Assembly: GCA_023974075.1 (NCBI GenBank)
Contig: JAMFTG010001481.1
Location: forward strand, 1 to 64,000
From: Chaenocephalus aceratus
Lineage: Eukaryota; Chordata; Actinopteri; Perciformes; Channichthyidae
DNA length: 64,000 nucleotides
Reading direction: 5' to 3'
Each line of letters starts with the position of its first letter. Position 1 is the first letter of the stretch. Shown in pieces: positions 23,200 to 34,275 of this stretch. The position numbers and the translations under genes are program-made. Below the pieces are notes generated by a model, which saw only the letters and a program-made list of their open reading frames with translations, had not been told where the DNA came from and did not search any database.

Positions 23200-25490
23200 A
23201 AAACATTAGTGTTTTGCTGTAATAATGTGGTAGTGATGGACTGCTAGGATAAAAACAGTTAAATGGCGACACCTCGTGGTCAACTGTGGGCATTGAACCA
23301 AGTGACTTCCTGAGGAAAAGTGGAGGAACATGTCGTGGAGAGAAAATCCTGAAGTTAACAGTCAAGATGTGCTGACAAAGGCGTTATGTTATCCTGGGTG
23401 GTTATGACTTTAGCCCTGATTGATCACGTCTTCCCATGACCTCCGCCCCTAAAAAGACTGCAACCACTGCTATTTAGACATGTATGGCTGTTTTACTTGC
23501 ATCCTTTGGTTACTATAACCCTTTATGAACACACAGTTAGAAATACACTACATTAATACAGTTGTGTACATTTAAGTGTAAATATGCTTCTCTTTAATGA
23601 CCCTCCTCACCACATCCCTCCTGCGGAGCTGCTGACTCCACTCTTCATCCATCAGCCCTTAATCTGCCCTCAACTACTTAACGTCCCATCAAGTCAAAAA
23701 AACACACCCCCCTCCCTCAAGAAGAACATTTGGGTCCTAAATCAGCAAAAAGAAACCATTATAACCGAGTAGGATATAAATCACAACAGGAGACTTGAAA
23801 CGTGTTTAAAATACTATTATTATTATTTATGGTACTCGTTCTCACGTGAGCGTTTTTTGCAGTTTGAAATGCAGTTTTAAGAAGAAAAAAAAGGTCCTTA
23901 ATAAATCAAAATGACATTGAACAGTAGAAATAAACTCTCAACAAGCCACTTTCTTCCCAATCTTGACAAGTAAAAACGTTTCCAGTCGACTTAGAAAATC
24001 GCTTTTATAGTACAAGAAAACACAGAATATGTACAAAACGGAACGAACGAGTGGACATCTTCACTTCCGGGTTGTTTGGTATTTAAAAAGAAGGAAAATC
24101 TGTGAGAACACACTGTGGAAGAAACAAGTGTAAAACAGTAACTTAATACAATTTAAACTGCATGTTTGTTAAAGTAGGAAATGATTAAGCGTATGTTTTT
24201 TTTCATAACCTCAGTCCACCTTTCAAAGCCAAATATACACGTTTCCTTCCCCTTCCTTCTCTTGTTCAGCTACAGTTTGTGTGTGTGTTTTTAATTTGAT
24301 TTACTCAGACAGGCAGTGGTGAACGCTTTAATGTCTGAGGTTTGGGACACCGGTTTAAAGCTCTGGAGACTTGGCAAACATTTTCACAAAAATGGGGAAA
24401 ATTAGATTGAGTTTTGGCACAAAGTATAAGATACATTTTACTCAATTTTTCAAAAGAATACTTTGACATTTGCGGAAAAAAAACATTATTTCTTTCTTCT
24501 TGCTGAGATTTAGATGAGAAGATTGACACTACTAAACATGCCTTTGTTCAACATGAAGCTAAAATCGTACTACAGTTAGCTTAGCATGAAATCTGGAAAC
24601 AGCTTAACTATGAGATTAAAGTCACAAATAATACACACTTACAATTATAAGCTCTGATTTGTTCTCTGTATATTTACTTTATCCCTCCTGCTTCTTAATT
24701 ATAATTGTTCTACCTACAATTGCCCTAAAAACACTGTCGTCAAGGCAACCTGTCTCACTGTTTCCAGTCTTTAAGCTAAGCTAAGCTAACACAAGTGTTG
24801 GCTGTAGCATTATATCTAACACACAGACATGAACTTCTAATCTAACTCTCAACAAGAATAGGAATACGTGTTATTAATACTGTCTTAAGTGAATATCAAT
24901 GTAGGATTTGAATGTAAACTGGGACTAGCTAGGGGCAATACACTTTACCAAATATTTGAACAAGCTAACGACAAAAACTGGAGCTAATCAAGCTCTCCCG
25001 GTCAACATATACAGTAATCTCTTCCCGGTCTTCTCGTTCATCTTTTACAACCAATTTTTACAGGCATTTCCAGTCGTTTAAAAAACAAATCACTATATAC
25101 ACATCGTTTACATTATAAACATGTCTTCTGTACATGAACAGTCATCGCGGGACAGTAGGCTACAACGCGTCGGCGGAGTCTCAAACTCCACAGCTAGAAT
25201 ACAAAGTGATATGATACTATGGTAGATAATACAGAGTACGTATTGGCAGTTAATAATTCTGCAGCTCACACAACAGTCTCCGTGAATTCTCTGAACCAGG
25301 AGATTTAAATAGAAAAAGGAAAACACCAGAACAGAAAGCAGCGTCAGAGGAAATGTCTTTGGCAACGTAGTGTTAGAACGAGTTTCATTTCAGTACATCA
25401 AGTGAAGCAGAGTCCAGTCCAGTCCGTTATCTTGTTGATGAAGAACTTTCAGAGTGTGTTTTAGCTGTGCTCCTTCTTGAAAGCTTTAAT
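23200..25490. other. Intergenic DNA and probable shroom4 3' UTR
   Basis: No reading frame of interest. The TTAGCTTAGCAT motif near 24580 and TAAGCTAAGCTAAGCTAAC near 24770 form an inverted pair typical of a fish MITE. The shroom4 polyadenylation site was not located. Confidence 0.45.
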
Positions 25491-25496
25491 CCTTAA

Positions 25497-25696
25497 AGGA
25501 ATAGTCTGACATTTTGGATTGCTAAATATGCAGCTACAGCGAGAACGCCGTTAGCTTAGCTTAGCATAAAGACTCCATGAAGTCACAGCGAAGACTTATT
25601 CTTGCACACAATCCCCCCGTAAAATAGAACACTATTCAACAGGTGACATGTGGCAGACATGAGTGATGTATTTCTCAAAAATGCCAAACTATTCCT
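25497..25696. mobile_element. 200-bp TTAA-flanked MITE in the shroom4 3' UTR
   Basis: The ends AGGAATAGTCTGACATTTT and AAATGCCAAACTATTCCT are inverted repeats, with TTAA on both sides (25493-25496, 25697-25700). The interior has TTAGCTTAGCTTAGCATAAA, also present near 61215. It lies 35 bp downstream of the shroom4 stop codon on the gene strand. Confidence 0.8.
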
Positions 25697-25730
25697 TTAA
25701 AAACATCGACACCGGGTTTTGTTTTTTTTG

Positions 25731-25886
25731 TCAGTATAGTCCGTATCCCATGGACATCCCCATGCCGATGCCCAGCCCCAGCCCCAGGCTCTCCCTCAGC
25801 CCCGCAGCTGCTCCTCCCCCAGCCGAGTCTTGTCCTCCAGCTGCCTCTGCTCCACCAGCAGCGCCGCCTTCATCTTCACAAAGTGA
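25731..25886 (-). CDS. shroom4: shroom4 last coding exon j (end of ASD2), with a 1-base deletion
   Basis: Encodes [20 protein letters not shown] followed by [10 protein letters not shown], the end of the ASD2 coiled coil (HFVKMKSALIIEQRELEEK in human SHROOM4, recalled). As assembled, the frame stops at TGA 25796-25798. One extra G in the run at 25800-25803 would continue it into [10 protein letters not shown] and MGYGLY to the TGA at 25731-25733; human SHROOM4 also continues with CLRESLLLG. I therefore take 25731 as the true end and the upstream stop as an artefact, though a truncated protein cannot be excluded. ASD2 binds Rho kinase to drive apical constriction. Acceptor CTCTCAG. Confidence 0.9.
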   Translation of the reverse strand, partial: SLCEDEGGAAGGAEAAGGQDSAGGGAAAGLRESLGLGLGIGMGMSMGYGLY

Positions 25887-26864
25887 CTGAGAGGGGAAAA
25901 CACACATACAAATATATGTTACAAATTGTTGGGAAAATACTGAATGTCCTCGTCCAGTATGAGAGTCCACATGATGACAAAGGTATCCCAACTGTAGCTG
26001 TGAACATGACAGGATGTCTGATTACCTAGAAGAGCTGGACTGTTTGAGGCAGATGATAGCTATGTGATTGAACATGATGATTCAGCCTCTATGGAGAGAG
26101 ACATCAAGCATGCTCATTTCTGACGTGGAGCTAATCTGAAGTAAACATTGAATACTGCTTTCTATTCCTCCATCTTGTGACTGTGTAACTCCCTCTCTTG
26201 GATATCAGCATGTGAAGGACACTGCTCAGGAACTAGCTCTGTATGTGATGACTACTTCCTTTCTGGAGAGGATCACAGATACATGGATCCTGAGATTCAA
26301 GCTCAAGCGGTGACGAGGGATTTTTAACATTTTTTTTTATTAACATTATTCAGAAAAAGTCAGAATTTTTAGAAAAAGTCAGGAATTTTTAGAAAAAGTC
26401 AACATTTTGAGATTTAGATAAAATTACCGAGCAAGACTCCTGCATCTGTGTAACCCCTCTCTTGTACATCAGCATGTGAAGGACACTGTTCAGGAACTAG
26501 TTGTACCAAATACTCTGTGTGTGACGACTACTTCCAGTCTTGAGAGGATCATAAATACATGGATCCTGATTATTGAAGCTCAAGCCGGTGACCAGTGATA
26601 TTTTTCTTACAAAAAAGTAAACTCAATGTGGGCAGGCAAGGACAAAGCAGGACATATGTGACCGTTTGAATTGTAAACATTTTGCACTTAAGACGAGATT
26701 TAGTCCATATTTTTTCCATTCTATTTCTATGTAGATACGGCTATATTTCACTATATTTAAAGTCAAATTCTATGTACATGTAAACCTGGTGATAAACCTG
26801 ATTCTTGATATTGCTTATGGTATGATTTGTCTGAACACAAAGCATACGTTAACATCCAGTTTCA
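25887..26864. other. shroom4 intron with an internal repeat
   Basis: Two related stretches (near 26210-26300 and 26465-26580) share CATCAGCATGTGAAGGACAC and GAGAGGATCA(C/T)A. A short AGAAAAAGTCAG run lies at 26345-26405. No exon is seen. Confidence 0.6.
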
Positions 26865-27106
26865 TCCCACAGGCCATAAGACCGCTAACCACCTGAGCTC
26901 TGCAGTTAACCATATTTAATTGTGTCTTAATGTACGTTTATTTAATTCTGTTCTTCTACATATCATATTCTATTGACTAATAGACTTGTTGCACTACTTT
27001 GTGTTTTATTATATGTTGCCTTGTTGGAGGAGCTCGGGTCAGAAGATTTTCCACACTGTAGCTTTGAGCATGTGACAACAAAACCTTTGAAATTTTTGAA
27101 TTTGAA
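26865..27106 (+). mobile_element. LINE 3' end fragment
   Basis: Starts TTTCATCCCACAGGCC, carries TTGTTGGAGGAGCT...TGTGACAA, and ends in a TTTGAA-type tail at 27106, four to five bases from the donor of the 27112-27255 exon. The layout is that of an L2/Rex-like LINE 3' UTR; the family is not fixed. Confidence 0.6.
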
Positions 27107-27111
27107 TGTAC

Positions 27112-27255
27112 CTGTAGTCGCGGTGCTGCTCGGGGGTCAGGCAGCGGGCGAGCACCCGGCTGACGGCCTGCTCTCTGCGGTCCACGTGGTCCTTCAGGTC
27201 CTGATCCTCCGACAGCTGACGCAGGGAGCTGCCGCTTCTTCTCCAGCAGGGGGAG
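27112..27255 (-). CDS. shroom4: shroom4 exon i (ASD2), with a 1-base insertion
   Basis: Encodes LPLLEKKRQLLRQLSEDQDL followed by KDHVDRREQAVSRVLARCL and TPEQHRDY, part of the ASD2 coiled coil (ELKEHVDRREKLV and LPQDQLQDYQ in human, recalled). The acceptor is CTGCAG and the donor GTACAT. An extra C in the run at 27224-27226 splits the frame between RQL and RQLSED; without it the exon is 143 bp and fits its neighbours' phases. The donor is followed after four to five bases by a LINE 3' tail. Confidence 0.92.
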
Positions 27256-27763
27256 CTGCAGGACAGAGGGACGGGTGTGTGGGTTACATTCTTTCTTTAC
27301 AACCAAATATCATTTTCATCTGTTCTAGCTGATCCCGTGACATATCAAATTGAGTTCACTGATATTATTTTATACATTTCTAGTCTCCATCTTTCTAAAT
27401 TTTCACCTTTTTTGTTGTCAGTTTTTTAAACCCACTTTCTCCTCTCAACCAGGCCGGAGGTGGAAATTTGTAATGCTACCTTCTTTTCACCTCCCTAGTA
27501 GATACAATTAAAGCTATTTTCTTTCTCTCTCTAACTGCTGTAGCACGTTAAAAGACGATAAGATAAACCCACATAGTGGAATAGTCAAATACAGAATTAC
27601 GTAACAACCGTAAAGACGTCTTCCTCTTCCACAGTCTCTGAATAAGTTGCTTTATTTTAGTTTGTGCATACTATAATTTTACCACTTAAACTAGTGCTTT
27701 TAAAGGCTGCGTGTAACCTCAGTAAGTGACACGTACCGCCCCCTCTTCCTGTGTTCTGCTCAC
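27256..27763. other. shroom4 intron, no feature seen
   Basis: Ordinary AT-rich intron. Confidence 0.6.
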
Positions 27764-27934
27764 CCTCTCGTGGTGCTCCGTGTCGGGGTCCAAAGTGTCC
27801 AAAGTGCTCTCCACCCTCAGCAGACGTCCGGATAGTGACAGCAGAAGACTCACCCACTTTATCCAGGTCTCCGATGAACATGCGGAACTTATCCACCTCG
27901 TGGGTTTACACACCAGCACCACCATGCTCTCCAC
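27764..27934 (-). CDS. shroom4: shroom4 exon h (ASD2 core), with compensating indels
   Basis: Encodes VESMVVLVCKPTEVDKFRMF, then IGDLDKVVSLLLSLSGRLLR and VESTLDTLDPDTEHHER. IGDLDKVV and LLLSLSGRLARVE are the most conserved ASD2 motifs of all Shroom proteins. The exon is 171 bp, 57 codons, phase 0 at both ends. A missing G near 27897-27901 and an extra G in 27853-27855 cancel out, so only about 15 codons are misread in the assembled frame. Two opposite indels this close in such a conserved segment are hard to explain except as sequence error. Confidence 0.94.
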
Positions 27935-28346
27935 CTGAACACACACACACACACACAACTCAAAACCTGCACTTTGGGACATGTTGCATCCCTCAGTGCT
28001 TAAACCTTCGATGTTCAGATTATTGTGCAATAGAAAATGCAAGGTGCACAATTCACCTAATAAGGAATGAATGAGTGCGAGTCTGAATCAGAGAAGTTCA
28101 CAGGAATAATCTCCTGAATAGGGAATTATTTGCTTGTTTTCTTGTAGATTTAATAGTTTTTTTTACTGTAATTCATCAAGAAAACATGTCAAACATAACA
28201 TTAAGTATTAAGAAGACCTCCTTAATCCTTGAACAGTGAATATGTTGAACGTTTTGCATTGTTAGTGCGTTTAAGTTCCCTTACTTTGACTACATCCCAT
28301 TATGGGTGTTACAAATGAAAGAGAATACAGAAAGACAGATTCCCAC

Positions 28347-28448
28347 CTCCTCCCCCAGCTGGGCGTTGGCTCTGATGTCTTCCTGCAGTCCTCTCTGAGC
28401 TTCCCTCAGCACACCCAGCTTCTTCCTCAGACTCTCCATCAGCTGTTT
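28347..28448 (-). CDS. shroom4: shroom4 exon g (start of ASD2)
   Basis: An intact 102-bp, phase-0 exon encoding KQLMESLRKKLGVLREAQRG then LQEDIRANAQLGEE. It corresponds to KIQLIESISRKLSVLREAQRG in human SHROOM4 (recalled), the beginning of the ASD2 coiled coil. I place the acceptor at GCAGAG so that it joins ELTYK| of the preceding exon in phase. The donor is GTGGGA. Confidence 0.94.
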
Positions 28449-28740
28449 CTCTGCATCACACATGGACTCAATGTTAAAACAAGCCAATCCAGAGATAACA
28501 GGCTTCACTGCCGTCAGCTTCACATCATTAGTGGTTCACTTATCAGAGAAGTTTACAGGTTCTTCATCGAATGCTGGGGATGTATTGTGATTTTAAAAGG
28601 TGTCTACTAACAGCTGGGAATTAGCAATGTTGCTAAAGCTGCCCCACTTACTGTTTCTTTGTGACAATGGGGACTGTCCACGACACTATAAACAAATACA
28701 CTAAACTACTTTGTCTGGGAAACACTGATTGTAGCGATAC

Positions 28741-29490
28741 ATTTTTTTTTTTTTTAAAACAAAAGTCAGAATTCTTAGAAAAAGTCAGATATCTGAGAAA
28801 ATGTCAAAATATTGAGAAAAAGTAAATTCTGTAGAAAAAAGTAAAAACTGTGAAAAAAGTAAATTCTGATGGAAAAGTATTTTTTTTTAGAATAAGTCAG
28901 AATTCTGAGAAAAAAGTCAAAATGTTGGAGATAATTGTCAAATTTGAGAAAAAGTGAGTTTTCTTAGAAAAAAGTTAGGAATCTGAAAAAAAGTCTAAAT
29001 ACTAAGAAAAAAATCTGAGAAAAAAGTTCAAAATTCAGAAAAAAAAATATTACTCTGAGTCAAATGTCAAAATGTCAATTTGAAAAAGTTAATTCTAAGA
29101 AAAAAGTAATTTTTGAGAAAAAATTAAAATTGTTAGGAAAAAAGTAATTCTGTGAAAAAAAAGTCAAAAACTGTTAAAGAAAGTCCAATTCTGATGGAAA
29201 AAAGTATTTTTTTAGAAATAAGTCAGAATTCTGAGAAAAAATATTACTCCTGAGATAAATGTCAAATTTGAGAAAAGTCAATTCTAAGAAAAAAGTAATT
29301 TGTGAGAAAGAAAGTAAAAATTTCGAGGAAAAAGTTTGTTTCTGTAAAAAAAAGTCAAAACTGTGAAAAAAGCCAATTCTGACATAAAAAGTATTTTCTT
29401 TTTTAAATAAGTCAGAATTCTGAGAAAAAAGTCAAAATTCTGAGAAAAAAATATTACACTGATATAAGTGTCAAATTTGAGAAAAATCTA
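28741..29490. repeat. Degenerate AGAAAAAGTCAAAATTCTG repeat
   Basis: About 750 bp of loosely repeated A-rich units (AGTCAGAATTCTGAGAAAAA and variants), without clean periodicity. Confidence 0.85.
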
Positions 29491-29599
29491 ATTCTATAAA
29501 AAGTCAGTTCAAAGTTCATTCTGTATATAAAAAACAAAACATGTCCAACTTCTCTGTGGGACGAACATTCTGATTCTGAATGTTGGGTGTGTGTGTGTG

Positions 29600-29790
29600 T
29601 GGTCTAGCATTACTATACTTGTGGGGACCTACATCTGTTTACATAGTCACGTGTGGGGACTCACCTCCCTTATGGGGACAAATTGGAGGTCCCCATGAGG
29701 GGGATCATTAATTTTAGGGTGAAGACTTGGTTAGGATTAGGGTTAGGGTAAGTCTCCAGGAAATGCATGTAAGTCAATGTAATGTCCCCT
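29600..29790 (-). repeat. CA-linked dispersed repeat, copy 3 (inverted)
   Basis: Contains CATTACTATACTTGTGGGGA and CCCTTATGGGGACAAATTGG, the reverse of the other copies, with GT runs on both sides (29588-29600 and 29805-29874). Confidence 0.9.
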
Positions 29791-29834
29791 GAAGTGATGT
29801 ATACATGTGTGTGTGTGTGTGTGTGTGGTTGTGG

Positions 29835-29877
<43 letters not shown>

Positions 29878-29879
29878 AC

Positions 29880-30009
29880 CTTGTAGGTGAGCTCGTCGTC
29901 CTCGTCCCGCTCTCTGGTATCTGTGAAGTCCTTCATCTGAGACAGGAGCTGGGCCTTGGCGGCCGACGTGCTGTAATACGACGAGCAGCTGGAGCTCGCT
30001 CCGGAGCGC
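29880..30009 (-). CDS. shroom4: shroom4 exon f (pre-ASD2, SYYSTSAAKAQLL)
   Basis: An intact 130-bp exon (one base plus 43 codons) encoding a serine-rich stretch, SSYYSTSAAKAQLLSQMKDF, and an acidic tail ending DEDDELTYK. Shroom proteins have a matching SAYYNISVAKAELLNKLK segment directly before ASD2. The acceptor is CCCCTCAG. The donor GTAGCAC abuts a (GT)n run and one copy of the CA-linked repeat family. Confidence 0.93.
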
Positions 30010-30547
30010 CTGAGGGGAAACAGTTTATTTTATTTACGCACAGATAAAACACAGAGCGCAGCGATATGAAGCAGACACGAGGTCGTAAATACAGTGATTA
30101 GAAAAGTACATAAATAAGAAATGCAGTCAATTACGTGGGCGACAGGGCGGCAGAAGGAAAACAGAAAGGGCATATGGGAAACATGTTCGCTCCAAGCAAG
30201 CGGAGAACAGACGATGGAGAAGTTAAACACAGGCTGGTGGGAAACAGACACAGTAATCTTTTATTGGATGTTCAGGTTCAACTTCCTGCATTTTTATAGA
30301 AATATTTGTTTTAATGGACATTCTTACTTTTAAATTTAAATAAATATTTGTATATAAAAAAACAGTGTTATTTTATCTTTTTATGGTAATATATATATTT
30401 TTACTTTATCTTATGTTTGAATAAATATTTGTATTTCTTTAACTACTTAGGTTTATAGAAATATTTGGAATTTTTTTTATTTGTATTTAATTCTACAATG
30501 CAGCACCTGTCAAGAACCCAATTACTTTGCCATCAATTGCTTTGATA
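30010..30547. other. shroom4 intron, no feature seen
   Basis: AT-rich intron between exon f and the palindrome; several AATAAATATTTGTAT-like stretches but no defined element. Confidence 0.5.
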
Positions 30548-30645
30548 AAAAATAAAGTATTCTGATTCATGTGTTATGGTCTTCAATGAAGACCATAACA
30601 CATGAATCAGAATACTTTATTTTTCGATGAAGACTCTTCATCGAA
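30548..30645. repeat. Two adjacent near-perfect palindromes
   Basis: Arms 30548-30585 and 30587-30624 are perfect 38-bp inverse copies around a single A at 30586. They are followed by 11-bp arms 30623-30633 and 30635-30645 around a single C. The long arm carries AATAAAGTATTCTGATTC, a LINE-tail-like motif also seen near 3400. Confidence 0.95.
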
Positions 30646-30703
30646 ACTGTTAATTTAATGTACAAATATAGGACTTGTCCGTCTGTCATATGTGGCAGTA
30701 ATT

Positions 30704-31110
<407 letters not shown>

Positions 31111-31122
31111 GAATCGTGTTAC

Positions 31123-31659
31123 CTGTCCAGGCTGTTGGTGCTCTGATAGGCTCCTCTCCAGCTCTCTCTACCCGACTCCCCCTCACTGTTCTGGGGGAAG
31201 AGCTCCTCCAGACTCAGCCTCTCTCCTCCGCTCTCCTCCTCCAACGTGTCGATGTCCGTCTCCAGCACCGTCACCGGCAGAGCGAAGCACGGCAGCTCGC
31301 TGGTGATTGGCTCGTCCTCGGCCAGGAAGCACGTCCTCCTCCTGGAAGTCGTCGATGTCCGTCTCCATGGGGATGTCCAGCTCTGCGTCCAGGCTGTGGG
31401 CGGGACTTGGGCTCAGGGTGGTTTCTGATTCGTTCCCTGGTTCGAGAGAGATCTTCTGCGGCTCGATGCTGTGGAAGAGGTAGGATTCAGGAGGGGAAAC
31501 CACGCCGACGTTATCCATCACGGGTGGAAGGGTTGAGTCGCTATGAACTCTGGACATGGAGTTCTCTCCCACTCTGCTCCAGGTCTGATGTTAGAGTGAT
31601 TTTGTGAGAGGCTTCACTGTTACTCTGTCCTCCTCAGGGCTGATGAGCATCTCAGATAC
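31123..31659 (-). CDS. shroom4: shroom4 exon e (acidic linker), with a 1-base insertion and an in-frame stop
   Basis: Begins VSEMLISPEEDRVTVKP, runs through an acidic, serine-rich linker (MDNVGVVSPPESYLFHS, LDAELDIPMETDIDDFQEED) and ends in ERLSLEELFPQNS...GAYQSTNSLD. An extra C near 31325 (DVLL|AEDEP) shifts the frame; removing it gives 536 bp, which fits the flanking phases. In the reading frame that fits both ends there is also a TAA at 31591-31593. It may be a base error or a pair of indels, or the exon may start at a later acceptor (ATCAG near 31585). Donor GTAACAC; a LINE tail ends about 12 bp into the next intron. Confidence 0.85.
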
Positions 31660-31841
31660 CTGCAGGGACACAGATACACTTTTATTAACACAGTTATGAA
31701 CACATATTGAAACCTGATACAAAGATAGGCATTTAATTTACTTAAAAAAATTCCCATTGAGGAGCTGTTCACTGGACATTAATAGTGACTTTCAAATGCA
31801 GTAAAATATCATCCAAATGTAGAATTTAACACCGATCTCAC

Positions 31842-33014
31842 CTGTTCTTACTGCCTCTCTTTTGGTGGAAGTGGAGGTGAAGGGAGAGAGGATACAACCT
31901 CCCCCCTCTCCTGCTGAGAAAACACCCCCTCAGGTCCCTCTCTGCCTGGGGAGGAGCCACCGGTCTGAAGCCCCTCCTGGAGAACATGGGACTGGGCGGA
32001 GCTACGGTAAAAAGTCCGGTCCTGATGCGGCAATCTGATTGGATGGAGCGTGCGAGAAGGCGGGCTCTTGTGTTTGTGCTTGATTCTGAGTGATGGAAGC
32101 GTGGGAGAAGGCGTGCTCTTGTGTTTGTGCTTGATTCTGATTGGATGGAGCGTGCGAGAAGGCGTGCTCTTGTAGTTGTGCTGGATTCTGATTGGATGGA
32201 GCGTGCGAGAAGGCGTGCTCTTGTGTATTTGTGCTGGATTCTGATTGGATGGAGCGTGCGAGAAGGCGTGCTCTTGTTTTGTGCTGATTCTGATTGGATG
32301 GAGCGTGCGAGAAGGCGTGCTCTTGTATTGTGCTGATTTATTGGTGGAGCGTCGAGAGGCGTCTCTGTATTGGCTGGATCTGAGTGGTGGAGCGTGCGAG
32401 AAGGCGTGCTTCTTGTGTTTGTGCTTGATTCTGATTGGATGAGAGTGCTTGGGTTTGGCTGCAGTTGCATCTCGGGCAGTTTTCGGACACTTCCTGTCTC
32501 TGTGGAGGAAGACTGAAGGACCTCTGTCTGGACATATCGTTTTGGAGGAGGAGGTGGAGGGGATGCATGAAGAAGAGGAGTGGGTGGGGTCTAAAGATGG
32601 ATGGAATGGATTGAGGAGAGGCGGAGAAAAGGTTGTGGCTGGACGCCCGTCTGCGGTGAAACTGCTTCCCATTTTGGGGGTGGAGGTCTCGGTGGAGGCT
32701 GGGTTTTCTTCCTGTTCATCCGTGAAGTGTTAGCAGTTTCTCCTCCTCCTCCTCCTCCTCCTCCTCCTCCTCCTCCTCCTCCCTCCTCCACCTCGCTCAG
32801 CGTCTGGCTGGTGGAGACAGAAATGGAGGGCGACCAGCGTTGGTTGTTGCCAGTCGAAGCGGAGGTCGTTTTCGGACATGGCGCGGCCTCGCAGAGAGAG
32901 GGAACCGACGGAGGAGGGAAGGAGAATCCGTTACGATCCTCTGCCATCAGACGCCTGTGGCGCCTCTGACCCTGATGGAGCTGGCCGTTGATCTCTGGAG
33001 GTCCGGAGTAGTCC
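31842..33014 (-). CDS. shroom4: shroom4 exon d (poly-Gly, PPPRPPPPKWE and 17-residue repeats), frame-disrupted
   Basis: Starts RDYSGPPEINGQLHQGQRRH, joined to the previous exon through a split arginine codon. It contains MAEDRNGFSFPPPS, a run of about 14 glycines (GGA units, 32742-32782) and TQPPPRPPPPKWEAV, matching AFPPPRPPPPNWEKY of human SHROOM4 (recalled). A 51-bp tandem repeat (17 residues per unit, about eight copies, 32036-32440) follows, then a short C-terminal part. The length of 1173 bp is one base off the expected phase, and copies of the 51-bp unit differ by small indels, so the correct frame in the repeat is uncertain. The acceptor is TCCCAG and the donor GTGAGA. Confidence 0.85.
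32036..32440. repeat. 51-bp coding minisatellite, about eight copies
   Basis: The plus-strand unit is GATTGGATGGAGCGTGCGAG plus AAGGCGTGCTCTTGTGTTTG and a short tail, 51 bp, so 17 residues per unit inside shroom4 exon d. Copies differ mainly by small indels. Confidence 0.92.
32742..32782. repeat. (CTC/GAG)n coding triplet run
   Basis: Encodes about 14 glycines in the frame that is open on both sides in shroom4 exon d. The run is also GAG (Glu) or AGG (Arg) in the other frames. Confidence 0.9.
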
Positions 33015-33500
33015 CTGGGACATGAGATAGAAGAGCATTACAAATCAATACAGAGAGAAGTGACGTTAAGACACTACCGAGGGGAGATGCCACAAACCAC
33101 AGTACATCTTGAGTGACTCCGAATAACTCAAGATGTATTTTTCTTACTTTAACTATAATTCAAGTTTAACGTTCTGCCTTAGTGACACAAGGAGGTTAAA
33201 ACCATGTATGTGGAAGAGTGAAGGCATAACTTAACATACAGACAAAGAAGCACCGATGTGCGGGCTGGGATTATAGTTTGTATGTATGGTAAGTGGAAAA
33301 AACAGCCAGGTTTGTTACACTTCAGCGATTATGTAACACTTTTGTAAAGTCAGTTTTTGTGTTGGGACTGTGTAGGCGAGGTTGACCGTAACAGTCTTCT
33401 TGGGTGACACACTGTTGTGGTATTGTATATATTGTATTTCTATTTGTACTTATACTGTTTTATACTCGTACTTTTACCATTGTCAAATACAGCAGTTAAT
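33015..33500. other. shroom4 intron, no feature seen
   Basis: Ordinary intron left of the hAT element. Confidence 0.5.
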
Positions 33501-33506
33501 ATCCAT

Positions 33507-34267
33507 TAGTGCTGTAGCGACGCTGTCGACATATTTCCGCGTCGACGCGTCGCTACACACACGTGGGTTACCCATAGCAACAAGCAGTGCTAGCTGTGGT
33601 GGCTACCATTAGCAGCTAGTATTTGCTCTCCCGATTTTTACATTAAAATGGAAATTATGGATTATAAATTCAATCATTTTTTTATACATAGACGTTAAAA
33701 AACCTATGGATTAACCGATTCAGGCCGCGTTTTTTCTCATTTTATATGCCATTGAAACACGTCTTTTGATCAGATTGACAGCTACGGTGGTGAGACGAGC
33801 TCCCTAGAAGCTCTGTAAAGGTACGTGTGGTGATGACTGTATCAGCTTCCCCTGTCGCGAGTCCGGATCACTCAGTGATGATACTATATACCTACATAAT
33901 CTGTGGGAGTCTCAGCTTTAATCGGATATCTTGTATGTGCAGCTACGCTGAGTAATAAGGGTACTTTGATCTTGAGTTCTGTGCCCAATATCCGTTAGCA
34001 TTTTTCGCCCAGGGGGTCATTTAGATGCTTCTTATGAGACTTGTGTTTGTTTTGGTAAACATGGTTTGTATCGTCAGTTAGCTGAGATTATTCCCGTTAA
34101 TCTGGTATAAACACATTAATAGGTTCTTAAATATTAAGATCCCCTGAGACACAGTGTCGAAATATTTTTTACATTACTTTTTTTACATTACGTTTTTATT
34201 AATTGAACAACAGAAAAATAATCGTTAGATTAGTCGTTTTCAAAATAATCGTTTCCCCCCAGCACTA
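33507..34267. mobile_element. hAT element (TAGTGCTG ends)
   Basis: The ends are TAGTGCTG and CAGCACTA, flanked by ATATCCAT (33499-33506) and ATGTCCAT (34268-34275), an 8-bp duplication with one mismatch. Subterminal GTCGACGCGTCGCTAC (left) and AATAATCG motifs (right). No transposase ORF. Confidence 0.85.
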
Positions 34268-34275
34268 ATGTCCAT

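Noticed and set aside
22889..23365. A 158-codon minus-strand frame
   Set aside because: It overlaps the end of the nested hAT and the TTAA element and resembles no protein I know.
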